Shown here piece by piece: positions 24,495 through 32,870 of a stretch of DNA of 64,000 nt. The stretch is taken from NCBI RefSeq assembly GCF_040782645.1, contig NZ_CP160403.1, forward strand, positions 4,306,001-4,370,000. Direction: 5' to 3'. The notes beneath the pieces were generated by a model. The model did no database searches. It saw nothing but the letters and a program-made list of their open reading frames with translations, and had not been told where the DNA came from. Positions within the stretch are counted from its first letter, which is position 1. Each line of letters starts with the position of its first letter. The stretch is from Streptomyces sp. HUAS ZL42 (GTDB lineage: Bacteria > Actinomycetota > Actinomycetes > Streptomycetales > Streptomycetaceae). Position numbers and translations under genes: made by a program.

Positions 24495-24902
24495 ATGGCG
24501 ACCACGACGGCGGCCCAGCGGCGCGAACAGGCACGCGCGGAGTACGACGCGTTCCTCAAGAACTGCCCCACCAACCAGCTCCTCGGCCGTCTCAGCGACA
24601 AGTGGGTCAGCCTCGTCGTCGCCGCCCTCAGCCACGGGCCGATGCGCTACAGCGACCTCGGCCGCAAGATCGCCGGCGTCAGCCCCAAGATGCTCACTCA
24701 GTCCCTGCGCACACTCGAACGCGACGGCATCCTCGCCCGCACGGTCACCCCGTCCGTCCCGGTCCGCGTGGACTACGAACTCACCCCGCTCGGCCGGAGC
24801 CTCGCCATGCTCCTGATCGCGGTGAAGGACTGGGCGGAGACCCACATCGAGGAGGTCCACGCGGCCCGCGAACGGTATGACACCGAGAATGAGGCCGCCT
24901 AG
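24495..24902 (+). CDS. HxlR family regulator
   Basis: The 135-residue winged-helix regulator starts at ATG 24495 behind GGGAGGAG. It has the family cysteine NCPTNQLLGRLSDKWVSLVV (about 24-43), then SHGPMRYSDLGRKIAGVSPK and MLTQSLRTLERDGI. The single cysteine near residue 25 matches the redox/electrophile-sensing Cys of QorR/HypR-like members, and the neighbouring gene encodes a quinone oxidoreductase. Its stop overlaps the convergent MarR stop by 4 bp. Confidence 0.88.
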   Translation: MATTTAAQRREQARAEYDAFLKNCPTNQLLGRLSDKWVSLVVAALSHGPMRYSDLGRKIAGVSPKMLTQSLRTLERDGILARTVTPSVPVRVDYELTPLGRSLAMLLIAVKDWAETHIEEVHAARERYDTENEAA

Positions 24903-25378
24903 ACCTCGCCCGCCCGCAGCCGCACCACCTGAGCCGCGCTGAACTCCGTCGTACGCCTCATGTGCTCGATGATCAGGGCGAGTTGGGAATCGTCCAGGTC
25001 GTCGAAGAGCGACACCCAGCCGCCGCCCAGCCGGTCCCACATCCGCCCGAACTCGGCGATCTTCTCCGGCACCGTCGCCACCAGCACCCGCCGCCGGTCG
25101 CCCGCGTCCCGCTCCCGGACCACGTACCCGGCCTTCTCCAGCCGGTCCACGAGCCGCGTCGCCGACCCGGTCGTCAGCCCCGTCAGCTCCGCGATCCGGC
25201 CCGTCGTCACGGGCCCGCGCTCCAGCGTGAGCAGGTTCAGGCACTGGAAATCGGTGGGATGCAGGCCCAGACGGTCGGCGACGGCCTGGTTGAAGAGGGC
25301 GTACGACGCCACATACCGGCGGGAGACGACGGACAGGTCGTCCAGCAACCGCGACCGAGTGTTCGTGTGCCCGGACAT
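24899..25378 (-). CDS. MarR family regulator
   Basis: The 159-residue regulator starts at ATG 25378 after GGGAG. The winged helix lies at about 50-110 (TGRIAELTGLTTGSATRLVD, then RLEKAGYVVRERDAGDRRRV with the conserved DxRRR wing). It is convergent and 4 bp overlapping with the HxlR gene. No obvious divergent target gene; the upstream 78-bp gap leads to a secreted-protein gene in the same direction. Confidence 0.87.
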   Translation of the reverse strand: MSGHTNTRSRLLDDLSVVSRRYVASYALFNQAVADRLGLHPTDFQCLNLLTLERGPVTTGRIAELTGLTTGSATRLVDRLEKAGYVVRERDAGDRRRVLVATVPEKIAEFGRMWDRLGGGWVSLFDDLDDSQLALIIEHMRRTTEFSAAQVVRLRAGEV

Positions 25379-25456
25379 CCCTGCTCCCTTCCCCTGCGCG
25401 GTGCAGAGATCGTACGACGCAGAAGACTCGCTGGAAGTGACGACGCCATGGACCCG

Positions 25457-25924
25457 CTAGAAGTGGTACGAGTCCCCGGTTTCCAGGACCAGTACCCGTT
25501 GCCGGTCGTTCGCCCGGTTGCGGTCCACCGTGCCGCCGTTCCACACCGTGTCGATCTCCAGCATCACCTCGGACGGCGTGCCCCGCAGCCGCACCCGCAC
25601 ATGGATCGGCTCCCCCAGCTCATCGGGACCGAGCGCCCCGACCCGGCACACCACCTCCCGCGCGCCCGAGCGCGCGCACCCGTCCGGCAGCACCTGCCGG
25701 TCCGCCGGAGGCTCCGACCAGCGCAGCCGCACCGTCACGTCCGAAACGGCGGACGGCCCGTGATTGCGCGGAGTGAACCGCACGTCCACCCGGCCGGAGG
25801 CCAGGGACGCGGCCCCGTGAAAGGCCAGATCGGCCTCGGGGCCCTCGGCGGCCCCGGCGGCAGGAGCCCCCGCCACCCCACCGACCGCCACCATGGCCGC
25901 TGCCCACACCGCGAGAACCCGCAT
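25457..25924 (-). CDS. secreted hypothetical protein (CARDB/DUF11-like)
   Basis: The 155-residue product has a clear Sec signal peptide ([20 protein letters not shown], cleavage near AAGAAE). A beta-rich domain of the CARDB/DUF11 type follows, with [19 protein letters not shown] and a CARSG...VVCRVG pair of cysteines that may form a disulphide. Start ATG 25924 is preferred over GTG 25933 because the GAGGAG site then has proper spacing. Function in the cell wall space is unknown. Confidence 0.75.
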   Translation of the reverse strand: MRVLAVWAAAMVAVGGVAGAPAAGAAEGPEADLAFHGAASLASGRVDVRFTPRNHGPSAVSDVTVRLRWSEPPADRQVLPDGCARSGAREVVCRVGALGPDELGEPIHVRVRLRGTPSEVMLEIDTVWNGGTVDRNRANDRQRVLVLETGDSYHF

Positions 25925-26030
25925 ACCGCCCACTCCTCACTCCACCGTGGTCGTACGGATGTATCCCACGCGGAGCGAACGGCAGGCGCCCTCCAACAGG
26001 TGACACCGCACCCCGTGCCAGGCCGGCCCC

Positions 26031-26364
26031 ATGTCCGTCCTGCGTTCCGCCGCCCTCTTCGTCGTCGCCGCGCTTGTGGGGATCGGCGGCGCCCGGCTGG
26101 TCCGGCAGGGCGTGCGCGAGCACCGCGGCCGATTGTGGGCGTCCGGCGGCGTCCTCGCCCTCGGCGCGTACGGATTCGTCGCCACCTTCCAGCCCCGCGC
26201 ACTTCGGCCGCGTCCTGGCCGCGTACGGCGGGATCTTCATCGCCGGCTCGATCCTCTGGGGCGTGGTCGCGGACGGCTACCGCCCGGACCGCTGGAACAT
26301 CACCGGCGCGCTGATCTGCCTCGCGGGCCTGGCGGTGATCATGCGGGCCCCGCGAGGCGGCTGA
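26031..26364 (+). pseudogene. YnfA-family membrane protein gene with a frameshift
   Basis: The first frame from ATG 26031 reads [20 protein letters not shown] and on to [14 protein letters not shown], the first half of a YnfA small transporter-like protein. The second half ([20 protein letters not shown], then [13 protein letters not shown] and CLAGLAVIM) continues in another frame. The shift is near 26195-26205. The normally conserved Glu and Trp residues of the first helices (EIGGAWLVWQ in relatives) are replaced by Gly and Arg, arguing for real decay rather than a sequencing slip. Confidence 0.7.
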
Positions 26365-26371
26365 AGAGCTC

Positions 26372-26809
26372 TCAGGACGGCTCTTCGGGCAGCAGCCCCA
26401 GCTGACCCATGAACTCCATCTCGTCGAAGTAGAGGCGGTAGTCGACGATCCGTCCGGTGTCGTCGACCGTGGCGAAGTCCACGCCGCGGATCCTGATCTC
26501 CTTCTGCGTCGCGGGCAGCGACTCCCCGGAAGGCAGCTGGATCGGCCCCGTGTTCCGGCCGGTGAAGAACCCCTCGTCGATGGCCGTGTTGCCGATCTCG
26601 TACGAGTGCACCGGCTCGTACCTGGCATCGGTGATCGCGTCCGTCATCTGACGCCAGTACTCGACGATGTCGGCGCGCCCGTGCATCTCCCCTCCGTCGG
26701 GAGTGATGGCGACCGCGTCCTCCGCGAACAGCTCGCCGACGCGCCGGGAGCCCGCCTCCGTGGTGAGAGCCTCGGTCAGCCGGTCCATGACCTCACGTGC
26801 CTGTCCCAT
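26372..26809 (-). CDS. SnoaL-like / nuclear transport factor 2-fold protein
   Basis: The 145-residue protein starts at ATG 26809 behind a full AGGAGGTG site. It has the cone-shaped NTF2/SnoaL pattern: helices with [20 protein letters not shown], then [20 protein letters not shown] and strands ending [20 protein letters not shown]. Members are polyketide cyclases, small hydrolases or ligand-binding proteins with little residue conservation, so no substrate is assigned. It is divergent from the SDR gene at 26972. Confidence 0.75.
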   Translation of the reverse strand: MGQAREVMDRLTEALTTEAGSRRVGELFAEDAVAITPDGGEMHGRADIVEYWRQMTDAITDARYEPVHSYEIGNTAIDEGFFTGRNTGPIQLPSGESLPATQKEIRIRGVDFATVDDTGRIVDYRLYFDEMEFMGQLGLLPEEPS

Positions 26810-26971
26810 GCTCCACCTCCTGCGCCAGAGGATCACCCATCTCATTCTCCCACCGGGACCCACCGGACGCTGGCCGGAGAGCGAGACCGCGGACCGCCCG
26901 CACACCCCGCCCGCCTATCCTGGCCGGACAAGGTTTCGACCACTTTTTCCGCCACGTCCGAGGAGCAGCCC

Positions 26972-27748
26972 ATGGCCACCGCCGCACCGCCCGCCGCCTC
27001 CCGCATCGCCGTCGTCACGGGTGCGAGCAGCGGAATCGGCGCAGCCACGGCACGGCGACTCGCCGCGGCCGGCTACCGGGTCGTACTGACCGCCCGTCGA
27101 AAGGACCGCATCGAGGCGCTGGCGGAGGAGATCAACGCGGCGGGCCACCAGGCAACGGCGTACGCCCTGGACGTCACCGACCGCGCCGCGGTCGACGAGT
27201 TCGCGACGGCCTTCAGGACGGTCGGCGTGCTCGTGAACAACGCCGGCGGAGCGCTGGGCGCCGACCCGGTCGCCACCGGCGACCCCGCCGACTGGCGCAC
27301 GATGTACGAGACGAACGTCATCGGCACGCTCAACCTCACCCAGGCCCTGCTCCCCAAGCTGGTCGCGAGCGGCGACGGCACGGTCGTGGTGGTGTCCTCC
27401 ACCGCGGGCCACGGCACGTACGAGGGCGGCGGGGGCTATGTCGCCGCCAAGCACGGCGCCCATGTGATTGCCGAGACCCTGCGCCTGGAGATCGTCGGGC
27501 AGCCGGTCCGGGTCATCGAGATCGCGCCCGGCATGGTCAGGACCGACGAGTTCGCCCTGACCCGCTTCGGCGGCGACAAGGAGAAGGCGGAACGGGTCTA
27601 TGCGGGCGTCGCGGAGCCGCTGACGGCGGACGACGTGGCGGACACCATCGCCTGGACGGTGACCCGCCCCAGCCACGTCAACGTGGACCTCCTCGTCCTC
27701 CGCCCGCGCGCGCAGGCCTCCAACACGAAGGTCCACCGGGAGCTGTGA
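26972..27748 (+). CDS. short-chain dehydrogenase/reductase
   Basis: The 258-residue classical SDR starts at ATG 26972 behind GAGGAG. It has the NADP-binding VVTGASSGIGAATARRLAAA (about 11-30) with Arg residues after strand 2 favouring NADP(H), the VNNAGG motif (about 89-94) and catalytic Ser...Tyr...Lys in VSSTAGHG...GYVAAKHG. It is closest to the YdfG/serine 3-dehydrogenase type. It overlaps the next small membrane-protein gene by one base (TGATG). Confidence 0.9.
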   Translation: MATAAPPAASRIAVVTGASSGIGAATARRLAAAGYRVVLTARRKDRIEALAEEINAAGHQATAYALDVTDRAAVDEFATAFRTVGVLVNNAGGALGADPVATGDPADWRTMYETNVIGTLNLTQALLPKLVASGDGTVVVVSSTAGHGTYEGGGGYVAAKHGAHVIAETLRLEIVGQPVRVIEIAPGMVRTDEFALTRFGGDKEKAERVYAGVAEPLTADDVADTIAWTVTRPSHVNVDLLVLRPRAQASNTKVHREL

Positions 27749-27924
27749 TGGAAGAGAAGGAGCAGCAGGGCACGGCGGACGCCACGGAGGTCTCGTTCGA
27801 GAAGCGCCGCCTGGCCCAGGAGACCAAGAACGAACGCCAGGTCTGGTACTTCCTGGCGTACTTCCTCTTCGGCCTCCACATCATCGCGTTCGTGATGATC
27901 TACGCGGTGCGGCACGGACACTGA
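27748..27924 (+). CDS. small single-helix membrane protein
   Basis: The 58-residue protein starts at ATG 27748, overlapping the SDR stop by one base, so it is translationally coupled. A charged N-terminal half (SFEKRRLAQETKNERQ) precedes one membrane helix (about 35-54; VWYFLAYFLFGLHIIAFVMI). It is likely anchored with the N-terminus in the cytoplasm. Family not assigned. Confidence 0.7.
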   Translation: MEEKEQQGTADATEVSFEKRRLAQETKNERQVWYFLAYFLFGLHIIAFVMIYAVRHGH

Positions 27925-27928
27925 GTCC

Positions 27929-28018
27929 GTGGACAGACACATACCCTTCGAGCGCCTGCACAACTTCCGTGACCTGGGCGGCTATCCGACCCCGGACTGG
28001 GACCCCCGTACGCGGTGA
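27929..28018 (+). pseudogene. N-terminal stub of an IphP-type tyrosine phosphatase
   Basis: A 29-codon frame from GTG 27929 encodes VDRHIPFERLHNFRDLGGYP, the highly conserved N-terminus of DSP/IphP-like tyrosine phosphatases (LxNFRDLGGY), and then stops at 28018. The catalytic CxxxxxR loop and the remaining 200-odd residues are missing, and the next feature is a terminator, so this is a deletion remnant. Confidence 0.65.
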
Positions 28019-28050
28019 CGTTGCTGGAGAAGAGGCTCATATGACGTGAG

Positions 28051-28080
28051 AGGGGCCGGGCCGACATGGCCCGGGCCCCT
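28051..28080. terminator. hairpin terminator
   Basis: AGGGGCCGGGCC pairs with GGCCCGGGCCCCT around a 5-nt loop (one-base bulge). It lies between the rightward small genes and the leftward rtcB stop at 28102. Confidence 0.7.
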
Positions 28081-28101
28081 CGTACGGGTCGTACGGGTGT
28101 C

Positions 28102-29295
28102 TCAACCCTTCACGCAGACGACCTGCTTGAGCTTCGCCACGACCTCCACGAGGTCCCGCTGCTGGTCGATGACCTGCTCGATCGGCTTGTAAGCACCCGG
28201 GATCTCGTCCACGACGCCGGAGTCCTTGCGGCACTCCACGCCCCGCGTCTGCTCCTCCAGGTCCTTCGTCGAGAAGCGGCGCTTCGCCGCGTTGCGGCTC
28301 ATGCGCCTGCCCGCGCCGTGCGACGCCGAGTTGAAGGCCTTCTCGTTGCCGAGTCCCTTCACGATGTACGAACCCGTGCCCATGGAGCCCGGGATGATCC
28401 CGTAGTCACCGGATCCTGCGCGGATGGCGCCCTTGCGGGTCACCAGCAGGTCCATCCCGTCGTACCGCTCCTCGGCCACGTAGTTGTGGTGCGCGCTGAT
28501 CTCCGGCTCGAACGTCGGCCTGGCCTTCCTGAACTCCTTGCGGATCACGTCCTTCAGGAGCGCCATCATGATCGTGCGGTTGTACTTCGCGTACTCCTGC
28601 GCCCAGAACAGGTCGTTGCGGTATGCCGCCATCTGCGGGGTGTCCGCGATGAACACGGCGAGATCGCGGTCGACCAGGCCCTGGTTGTGGGGCAGCATCC
28701 GGGCGACTCCGATGTGGAACTCGGCCAGCTCCTTGCCGATGTTCCGGGAACCGGAGTGCAGCATCAGCCAGACAGAACCAGTCGTATCCGTGCACACTTC
28801 GACGAAGTGATTGCCAGAGCCGAGCGTTCCCATCTGCTTCGTGGCGCGCTCCTGACGGAACTTGACCGCTTCGGCGACCCCGCCGAACCGCCCCCAGAAG
28901 TCCTCCCACCCTCCGGCCGCGAACCCGTGCAGTCGCCCCGGATCGACGGGCTCGTCATGCATCCCCCGCCCCACCGGAATGGCCTGCTCGATCTTCGACC
29001 GCAGCCGCGAGAGATCACCGGGCAGGTCGTTCGCCGTCAGCGACGTCTTCACCGCCGACATCCCGCACCCGATGTCCACGCCCACCGCCGCGGGACACAC
29101 GGCCCCCCGCATGGCGATGACGGACCCGACCGTCGCACCCTTTCCGTAGTGCACGTCCGGCATGACCGCGAGCCCCTTGATCCACGGCAGGGTCGCGACG
29201 TTGCGCAGCTGCTGCAGGGCCACGTCCTCGACCGTCGCGGGGTCGGTCCACATACGGATGGGAACCTTCGCGCCCGGCATTTCCACGTACGGCAT
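28102..29295 (-). CDS. rtcB: RtcB family RNA ligase
   Basis: The 397-residue GTP/Mn-dependent RNA ligase joins 2',3'-cyclic phosphate or 3'-phosphate RNA ends to 5'-OH ends. Landmarks are the metal-binding PDVHYGKGATVGSVIAM, DIGCGMSAVKT with the conserved Cys, LGSGNHFVEVC, LHSGSRNIGKELA and the C-terminal SHGAGRRMSRNAAKRRF. The last contains the GAGR box with the guanylylated histidine region. It starts at ATG 29295 behind GAGGA; the N-terminus is the usual short bacterial type. No archease or RtcA/RtcR gene is adjacent, so it stands alone as in many actinomycetes. Confidence 0.92.
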   Translation of the reverse strand: MPYVEMPGAKVPIRMWTDPATVEDVALQQLRNVATLPWIKGLAVMPDVHYGKGATVGSVIAMRGAVCPAAVGVDIGCGMSAVKTSLTANDLPGDLSRLRSKIEQAIPVGRGMHDEPVDPGRLHGFAAGGWEDFWGRFGGVAEAVKFRQERATKQMGTLGSGNHFVEVCTDTTGSVWLMLHSGSRNIGKELAEFHIGVARMLPHNQGLVDRDLAVFIADTPQMAAYRNDLFWAQEYAKYNRTIMMALLKDVIRKEFRKARPTFEPEISAHHNYVAEERYDGMDLLVTRKGAIRAGSGDYGIIPGSMGTGSYIVKGLGNEKAFNSASHGAGRRMSRNAAKRRFSTKDLEEQTRGVECRKDSGVVDEIPGAYKPIEQVIDQQRDLVEVVAKLKQVVCVKG

Positions 29296-29509
29296 ATCGT
29301 CCTCAATCCCCCGGATACAAATCAAAGCCTGAAAGCGCAAAACCGGCGCCAAGGTCAACGAAAGGGACAACGGACCGGCGTCCACGGCTCTGCGTGCGAT
29401 ACACATTGTCTCCAGGGGTCGCCCTCGCTCGGCAAGCGAATAACCAGCGCGGACACCGGGGCATCCGGCACCGAGACCCCATGGACGCACCGTCGAGAGG
29501 AGCCTGACC

Positions 29510-30307
29510 GTGCAGCGGAAGGCGTACGTATCCGGCGTCGCCGCACTCCTCGCGGCGCTGCTGGCCGGCTGCACCGGCGGCTCGAGCGACGGCGGCGCGA
29601 CGGACAACTCCAACCCCGGCACCGCCGACACCGCATCGGCGGCGGCCGAACCGGGCAAGTACGCCTCGCTCCCGGAACCGTGCGGCGCCGTCGGTGAGCG
29701 CACCCTCGACTCGCTCCTGCCCGGCATCAAGGAACTCGCGCACGAGGAGCAGCAGGAGAAGGCGTACGCGGGCGAGGCGACGCCGACGTTCGACACGGAC
29801 CGCAAGGTCGGCTGCCGCTGGAAGGTGGAGTCGGCGGACGCGACGAATCATCTGCTCGTCGACTTCGAGCGGGTGGTGTCGTACGACAACGCGGTGAGCG
29901 ACGACGCCGAGGCCGAGGTGCTGTTCGCGAAGAAGGAGACGGCGGCCGACCTTCCGGAGCCGATCCCCTCGGGTTCCGCCGGCAGCGGGACGGCGACTCC
30001 GTCCGCCACCGCCACCGGTACGTCTTCCCCTTCCTCCTCCGCCTCCTCCGGTGCCACACCCACCGAGCTGCAGCCCCGCACGCTCGACGATCTCGGCGAC
30101 GAGGCATACCTCGACGACGAGCTGAGCAGCTCTGGTTCGACGGCGAAGCAGCGCACGGTGACTGTGGCGTTCCGCACGTCGAACGTGATCGTGACGATCC
30201 GGTACGAGGAGCAGCCGGCAACGGTCGGCGGCGTCCCGGACACCAAGGAAATGCAGGACAGGGCGCGGAAACTGGCGTCCCAGCTGGCCGACACGCTCGC
30301 CGGCTAG
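29510..30307 (+). CDS. DUF3558 lipoprotein
   Basis: The 265-residue lipoprotein starts at GTG 29510 behind GAGAGGAG. Signal peptide and lipobox are LLAALLAGC (Cys about 22). A Ser/Gly/Asp linker and then the DUF3558 fold follow (PEPCGAVGERTLDSLLPGIK, VGCRWKVESADATNHLLVDF). A roughly 50-residue Ser/Thr/Pro-rich insertion (about 150-185) interrupts the domain. It is a membrane-anchored extracytoplasmic protein of unknown role, paralogous to the next gene. Confidence 0.82.
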   Translation: MQRKAYVSGVAALLAALLAGCTGGSSDGGATDNSNPGTADTASAAAEPGKYASLPEPCGAVGERTLDSLLPGIKELAHEEQQEKAYAGEATPTFDTDRKVGCRWKVESADATNHLLVDFERVVSYDNAVSDDAEAEVLFAKKETAADLPEPIPSGSAGSGTATPSATATGTSSPSSSASSGATPTELQPRTLDDLGDEAYLDDELSSSGSTAKQRTVTVAFRTSNVIVTIRYEEQPATVGGVPDTKEMQDRARKLASQLADTLAG

Positions 30308-30426
30308 GGGCCGTTGACCGGCCGTCCGTGCGTGTGCGCAGAGCACGCGAAGCAGGACCGCACGGCTCTCTCACCGCGTACCGTGGCCCCTCGGACCCGA
30401 TCCGACCCGCAGGAACCACGAGCGTC

Positions 30427-31320
30427 ATGAGTGAAGGAACCATGCAGCGACGAGCCCAGGAAGACCAGCGTGACCAGCGAGCGAAGCGAGCCAAGCGTCT
30501 GAACCGCGCCCTTGTCTGCGCGGCGGCCGTCCCCACGATGCTGGTCGCCGCGGGCTGCTCCTCGGATTCCGGCTCGGACTCCACAACGAAGACGGACGGC
30601 GGTGCGAACGCCGCCGCGTCCGTGAGTGCTTCGCCGACCGTGCAGGCGGCGGTGTACCAGCAGTTGCCCGAGCCCTGTGCGGTGCTGTCGTCGAAGACGC
30701 TGGTCGAACTGGTGCCGAAGGGGACCAAGTCGGGCAAGGAAGGCAAGTCGAACGACACGGAGACGCGTGCCAGCTGCTCCTGGAGCAGCCTCGCCAACAA
30801 CGGTGTGAAGGGTTCCCAGTTCCGCTGGCTGAACGTCTCGCTCCTGCGTTTCGACTCGGACGCGACGAACGGCGAGGGCGAGAAGCTGGCGCAGGAGTAC
30901 TTCGACAAACAGGTCCAGGACGCCCAGTCGGTGTCCGGCGCGAAGAACACCAAGTCCCAGCCGGTCGCCGGGACGGGCGACGAGGCGACGGCGGTGCGTT
31001 ACGACCTGAAGAAGAAGGAAGGCGGCTTCAAGCAGCAGACGATCGTGGCGCGCGTCGAGAACGTCGTCGTGACCCTGGACTACAACGGGGCGGGTCTGGC
31101 CGGTGAGAAGACCCCGGACGCCGACGCCTTGACGAAGCTCGCGGAGAAGGCCGCCAAGGAGGCGGTGGCCGCGGTGACGGCGGCGAACGGCAAGGGCGGC
31201 GGCACGGGTGCGGGCACGACAAGCCCGACCCCGTCGAAGTCGGCGTCGAAGTCGGTCTCGGCATCCCCGTCGAAGTCCGCGAGTGCCTCCCCGTCCAAGT
31301 CAGCGGCGAAGAAGAGCTGA
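30427..31320 (+). CDS. DUF3558 lipoprotein (second copy)
   Basis: The 297-residue product starts at ATG 30427 (or ATG 30442, five codons later, which follows GAAGGAA). After an unusually long, highly charged N-region (EDQRDQRAKRAKRLNR) comes the lipobox-containing helix ending MLVAAGC. The DUF3558 domain shows LPEPCAVLSSKTLVELVPKG and ASCSWSSLANNGVKGSQFRW. The C-terminus is a Lys/Ser/Pro low-complexity tail (SKSASASPSKS), probably cell-wall interacting. It follows its paralogue by 119 bp. Confidence 0.82.
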   Translation: MSEGTMQRRAQEDQRDQRAKRAKRLNRALVCAAAVPTMLVAAGCSSDSGSDSTTKTDGGANAAASVSASPTVQAAVYQQLPEPCAVLSSKTLVELVPKGTKSGKEGKSNDTETRASCSWSSLANNGVKGSQFRWLNVSLLRFDSDATNGEGEKLAQEYFDKQVQDAQSVSGAKNTKSQPVAGTGDEATAVRYDLKKKEGGFKQQTIVARVENVVVTLDYNGAGLAGEKTPDADALTKLAEKAAKEAVAAVTAANGKGGGTGAGTTSPTPSKSASKSVSASPSKSASASPSKSAAKKS

Positions 31321-31438
31321 CTGTCACATCCGGACGCCAACGCGCAGCTCAGGCCAGTTCTTTGCGGGAGCCCGGCCCACCCCGGGGATCGGGCTCCTGA
31401 CGTACCGGCAACACGTCCGCCGCACACATGTGCCACCC

Positions 31439-31452
31439 TGTTGCGCGCAACA
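31439..31452. promoter_or_regulatory. perfect 14-bp palindrome before the DUF2637 gene
   Basis: TGTTGCGCGCAACA is a perfect palindrome 25 bp upstream of the GTG start at 31477 and just before the ribosome site. Its placement would let a bound protein block transcription. DUF2637 proteins are related to plasmid spread (Spd/Tra) loci whose promoters carry such operators. The binder is unknown. Confidence 0.5.
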
Positions 31453-31476
31453 ACACGCAAGGGGAGGGGAGTACGG

Positions 31477-32820
31477 GTGGCCGCGCCACTGCAGCTGACT
31501 CGGATGCACCGCGTTCTCATAGGCGTGGTCGTGACCGGCGCCGTGATCATCGCCGGCATCGGCTTCGCCGGGTCGTACGCGGCCGTCCGCGAGCTGGCCG
31601 TCAAGAAGGGCTTCGGGAACTTCTCCTACGTCTTCCCGATCGGCATCGACGCGGGCATCTGCGTCCTGCTGGCCCTGGACCTGCTCCTGACCTGGATCCG
31701 CATCCCCTTCCCGCTCCTGCGCCAGACGGCGTGGCTGCTGACGGCCGCGACGATCGCGTTCAACGGCGCTGCGGCCTGGCCGGACCCGCTGGGCGTCGGC
31801 ATGCACGCGGTGATCCCGATCCTGTTCGTGGTCTCCGTCGAGGCGGCCCGCCACGCGATCGGCCGTATCGCCGACATCACGGCCGACAAGCACATGGAGG
31901 GCGTCCGCCTCACCCGCTGGCTGCTCTCCCCCGTCCCGACCTTCCTCCTGTGGCGCCGCATGAAGCTGTGGGAGCTGCGCTCCTACGAGCAGGTCATCAA
32001 GCTGGAGCAGGAGCGCCTGGTGTACCAGGCACGTCTGCGTTCCCGCTTCGGCCGGGCATGGCGCAGGAAGGCACCCGTGGAGTCCCTGATGCCGCTGAGG
32101 CTGGCAAGGTACGGGGTTCCGCTGGCGGAGACGGCTCCGGCAGGGTTGGCGGCGGCCGGGATAGAGCCGGCTCTGCTGCCACCGGCACCCGAGGTGGAGG
32201 CGGCTGCGGGCAGTCGTGCCCCCGCGGCACAGGTGGGCGCGGCTCCCCCCGGCGGGCAGCGCCCCGCGCTGTTCGGCAACCCCGGTTCGGGGCAGGCCGA
32301 CCACACACCCGACGATGAGCAGAGCCCGTGGTTCAACGCCCCCCAGCAGATCGACTACCACGGCGGCTACGACCCCACGTACGTCCCGCAGGAGCAGTAC
32401 GAGCAGTGGTACCAGGAGCAACTCCAGGCTGATCAGTACCAGGAGCAATACCAGGACCAGCTCCAGGAGCAGTACCAGGAGCAGTACCAGGACCAGTACC
32501 AGGAGCCGTACCGGGAAGAACCCCCCGCGCAGGAACCCTCCCCGGAGGACACGGGCAGCTTCCCCATCCCGGTGAGCCCGGGCCGCACCCGCGAGCTCGG
32601 CGAGGGCGGCGGCACCCCTGCCGCCGAGCCGGACGAGGAGTCGTACTACCAGGTCTTCAAGCAGTCGATAAGCGGCAGCGGCTACCCGACCGCGCGCGAG
32701 TACATCGGCAACGTCGAAGCCGAGTTCCGCAAGGTTCTCCCTGCGGAAGAGGCCAAGCGCATGGTCAACCGCTTCACCAACCGCCACACCGCGGAACTCG
32801 AAGAGGACCACATCGCCTGA
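31477..32820 (+). CDS. DUF2637 membrane protein with Gln/Glu/Tyr-rich repeat tail
   Basis: The 447-residue protein starts at GTG 31477, 6 nt after GGGGAGGGGA. The N-terminal DUF2637 domain (about 10-165) has four hydrophobic helices, including LIGVVVTGAVIIAGIGFAGS and VFPIGIDAGICVLLALDLLL. A basic stretch, a Pro/Ala linker and a low-complexity tract (about 305-350) of repeated Q-Y-Q-E/D-Q units follow. A conserved C-terminal helix resembles a short SpdB/KorSA-associated or BldD-like tail (YPTAREYIGNVEAEFRKVLP). The family occurs in conjugative plasmid spread loci and on chromosomes. Function unproven; the tail is predicted cytoplasmic. Confidence 0.78.
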   Translation: MAAPLQLTRMHRVLIGVVVTGAVIIAGIGFAGSYAAVRELAVKKGFGNFSYVFPIGIDAGICVLLALDLLLTWIRIPFPLLRQTAWLLTAATIAFNGAAAWPDPLGVGMHAVIPILFVVSVEAARHAIGRIADITADKHMEGVRLTRWLLSPVPTFLLWRRMKLWELRSYEQVIKLEQERLVYQARLRSRFGRAWRRKAPVESLMPLRLARYGVPLAETAPAGLAAAGIEPALLPPAPEVEAAAGSRAPAAQVGAAPPGGQRPALFGNPGSGQADHTPDDEQSPWFNAPQQIDYHGGYDPTYVPQEQYEQWYQEQLQADQYQEQYQDQLQEQYQEQYQDQYQEPYREEPPAQEPSPEDTGSFPIPVSPGRTRELGEGGGTPAAEPDEESYYQVFKQSISGSGYPTAREYIGNVEAEFRKVLPAEEAKRMVNRFTNRHTAELEEDHIA

Positions 32821-32829
32821 GACACGAGG

Positions 32830-32860
32830 AAGGGGGCCCTCCGGTGCGGAGGGCCCCCTT
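32830..32860. terminator. bidirectional hairpin terminator
   Basis: A perfect 14-bp stem AAGGGGGCCCTCCG with a 3-nt loop and flanking A and T runs lies between the convergent DUF2637 gene and lysS. Confidence 0.85.
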
Positions 32861-32870
32861 TCCGTGCCGC

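Noticed and set aside
32395..32515. Possible CRISPR-like short repeats
   Set aside because: They are in-frame codon repeats for the Gln/Tyr/Glu tract of the DUF2637 protein; no spacers of constant length and no cas genes.
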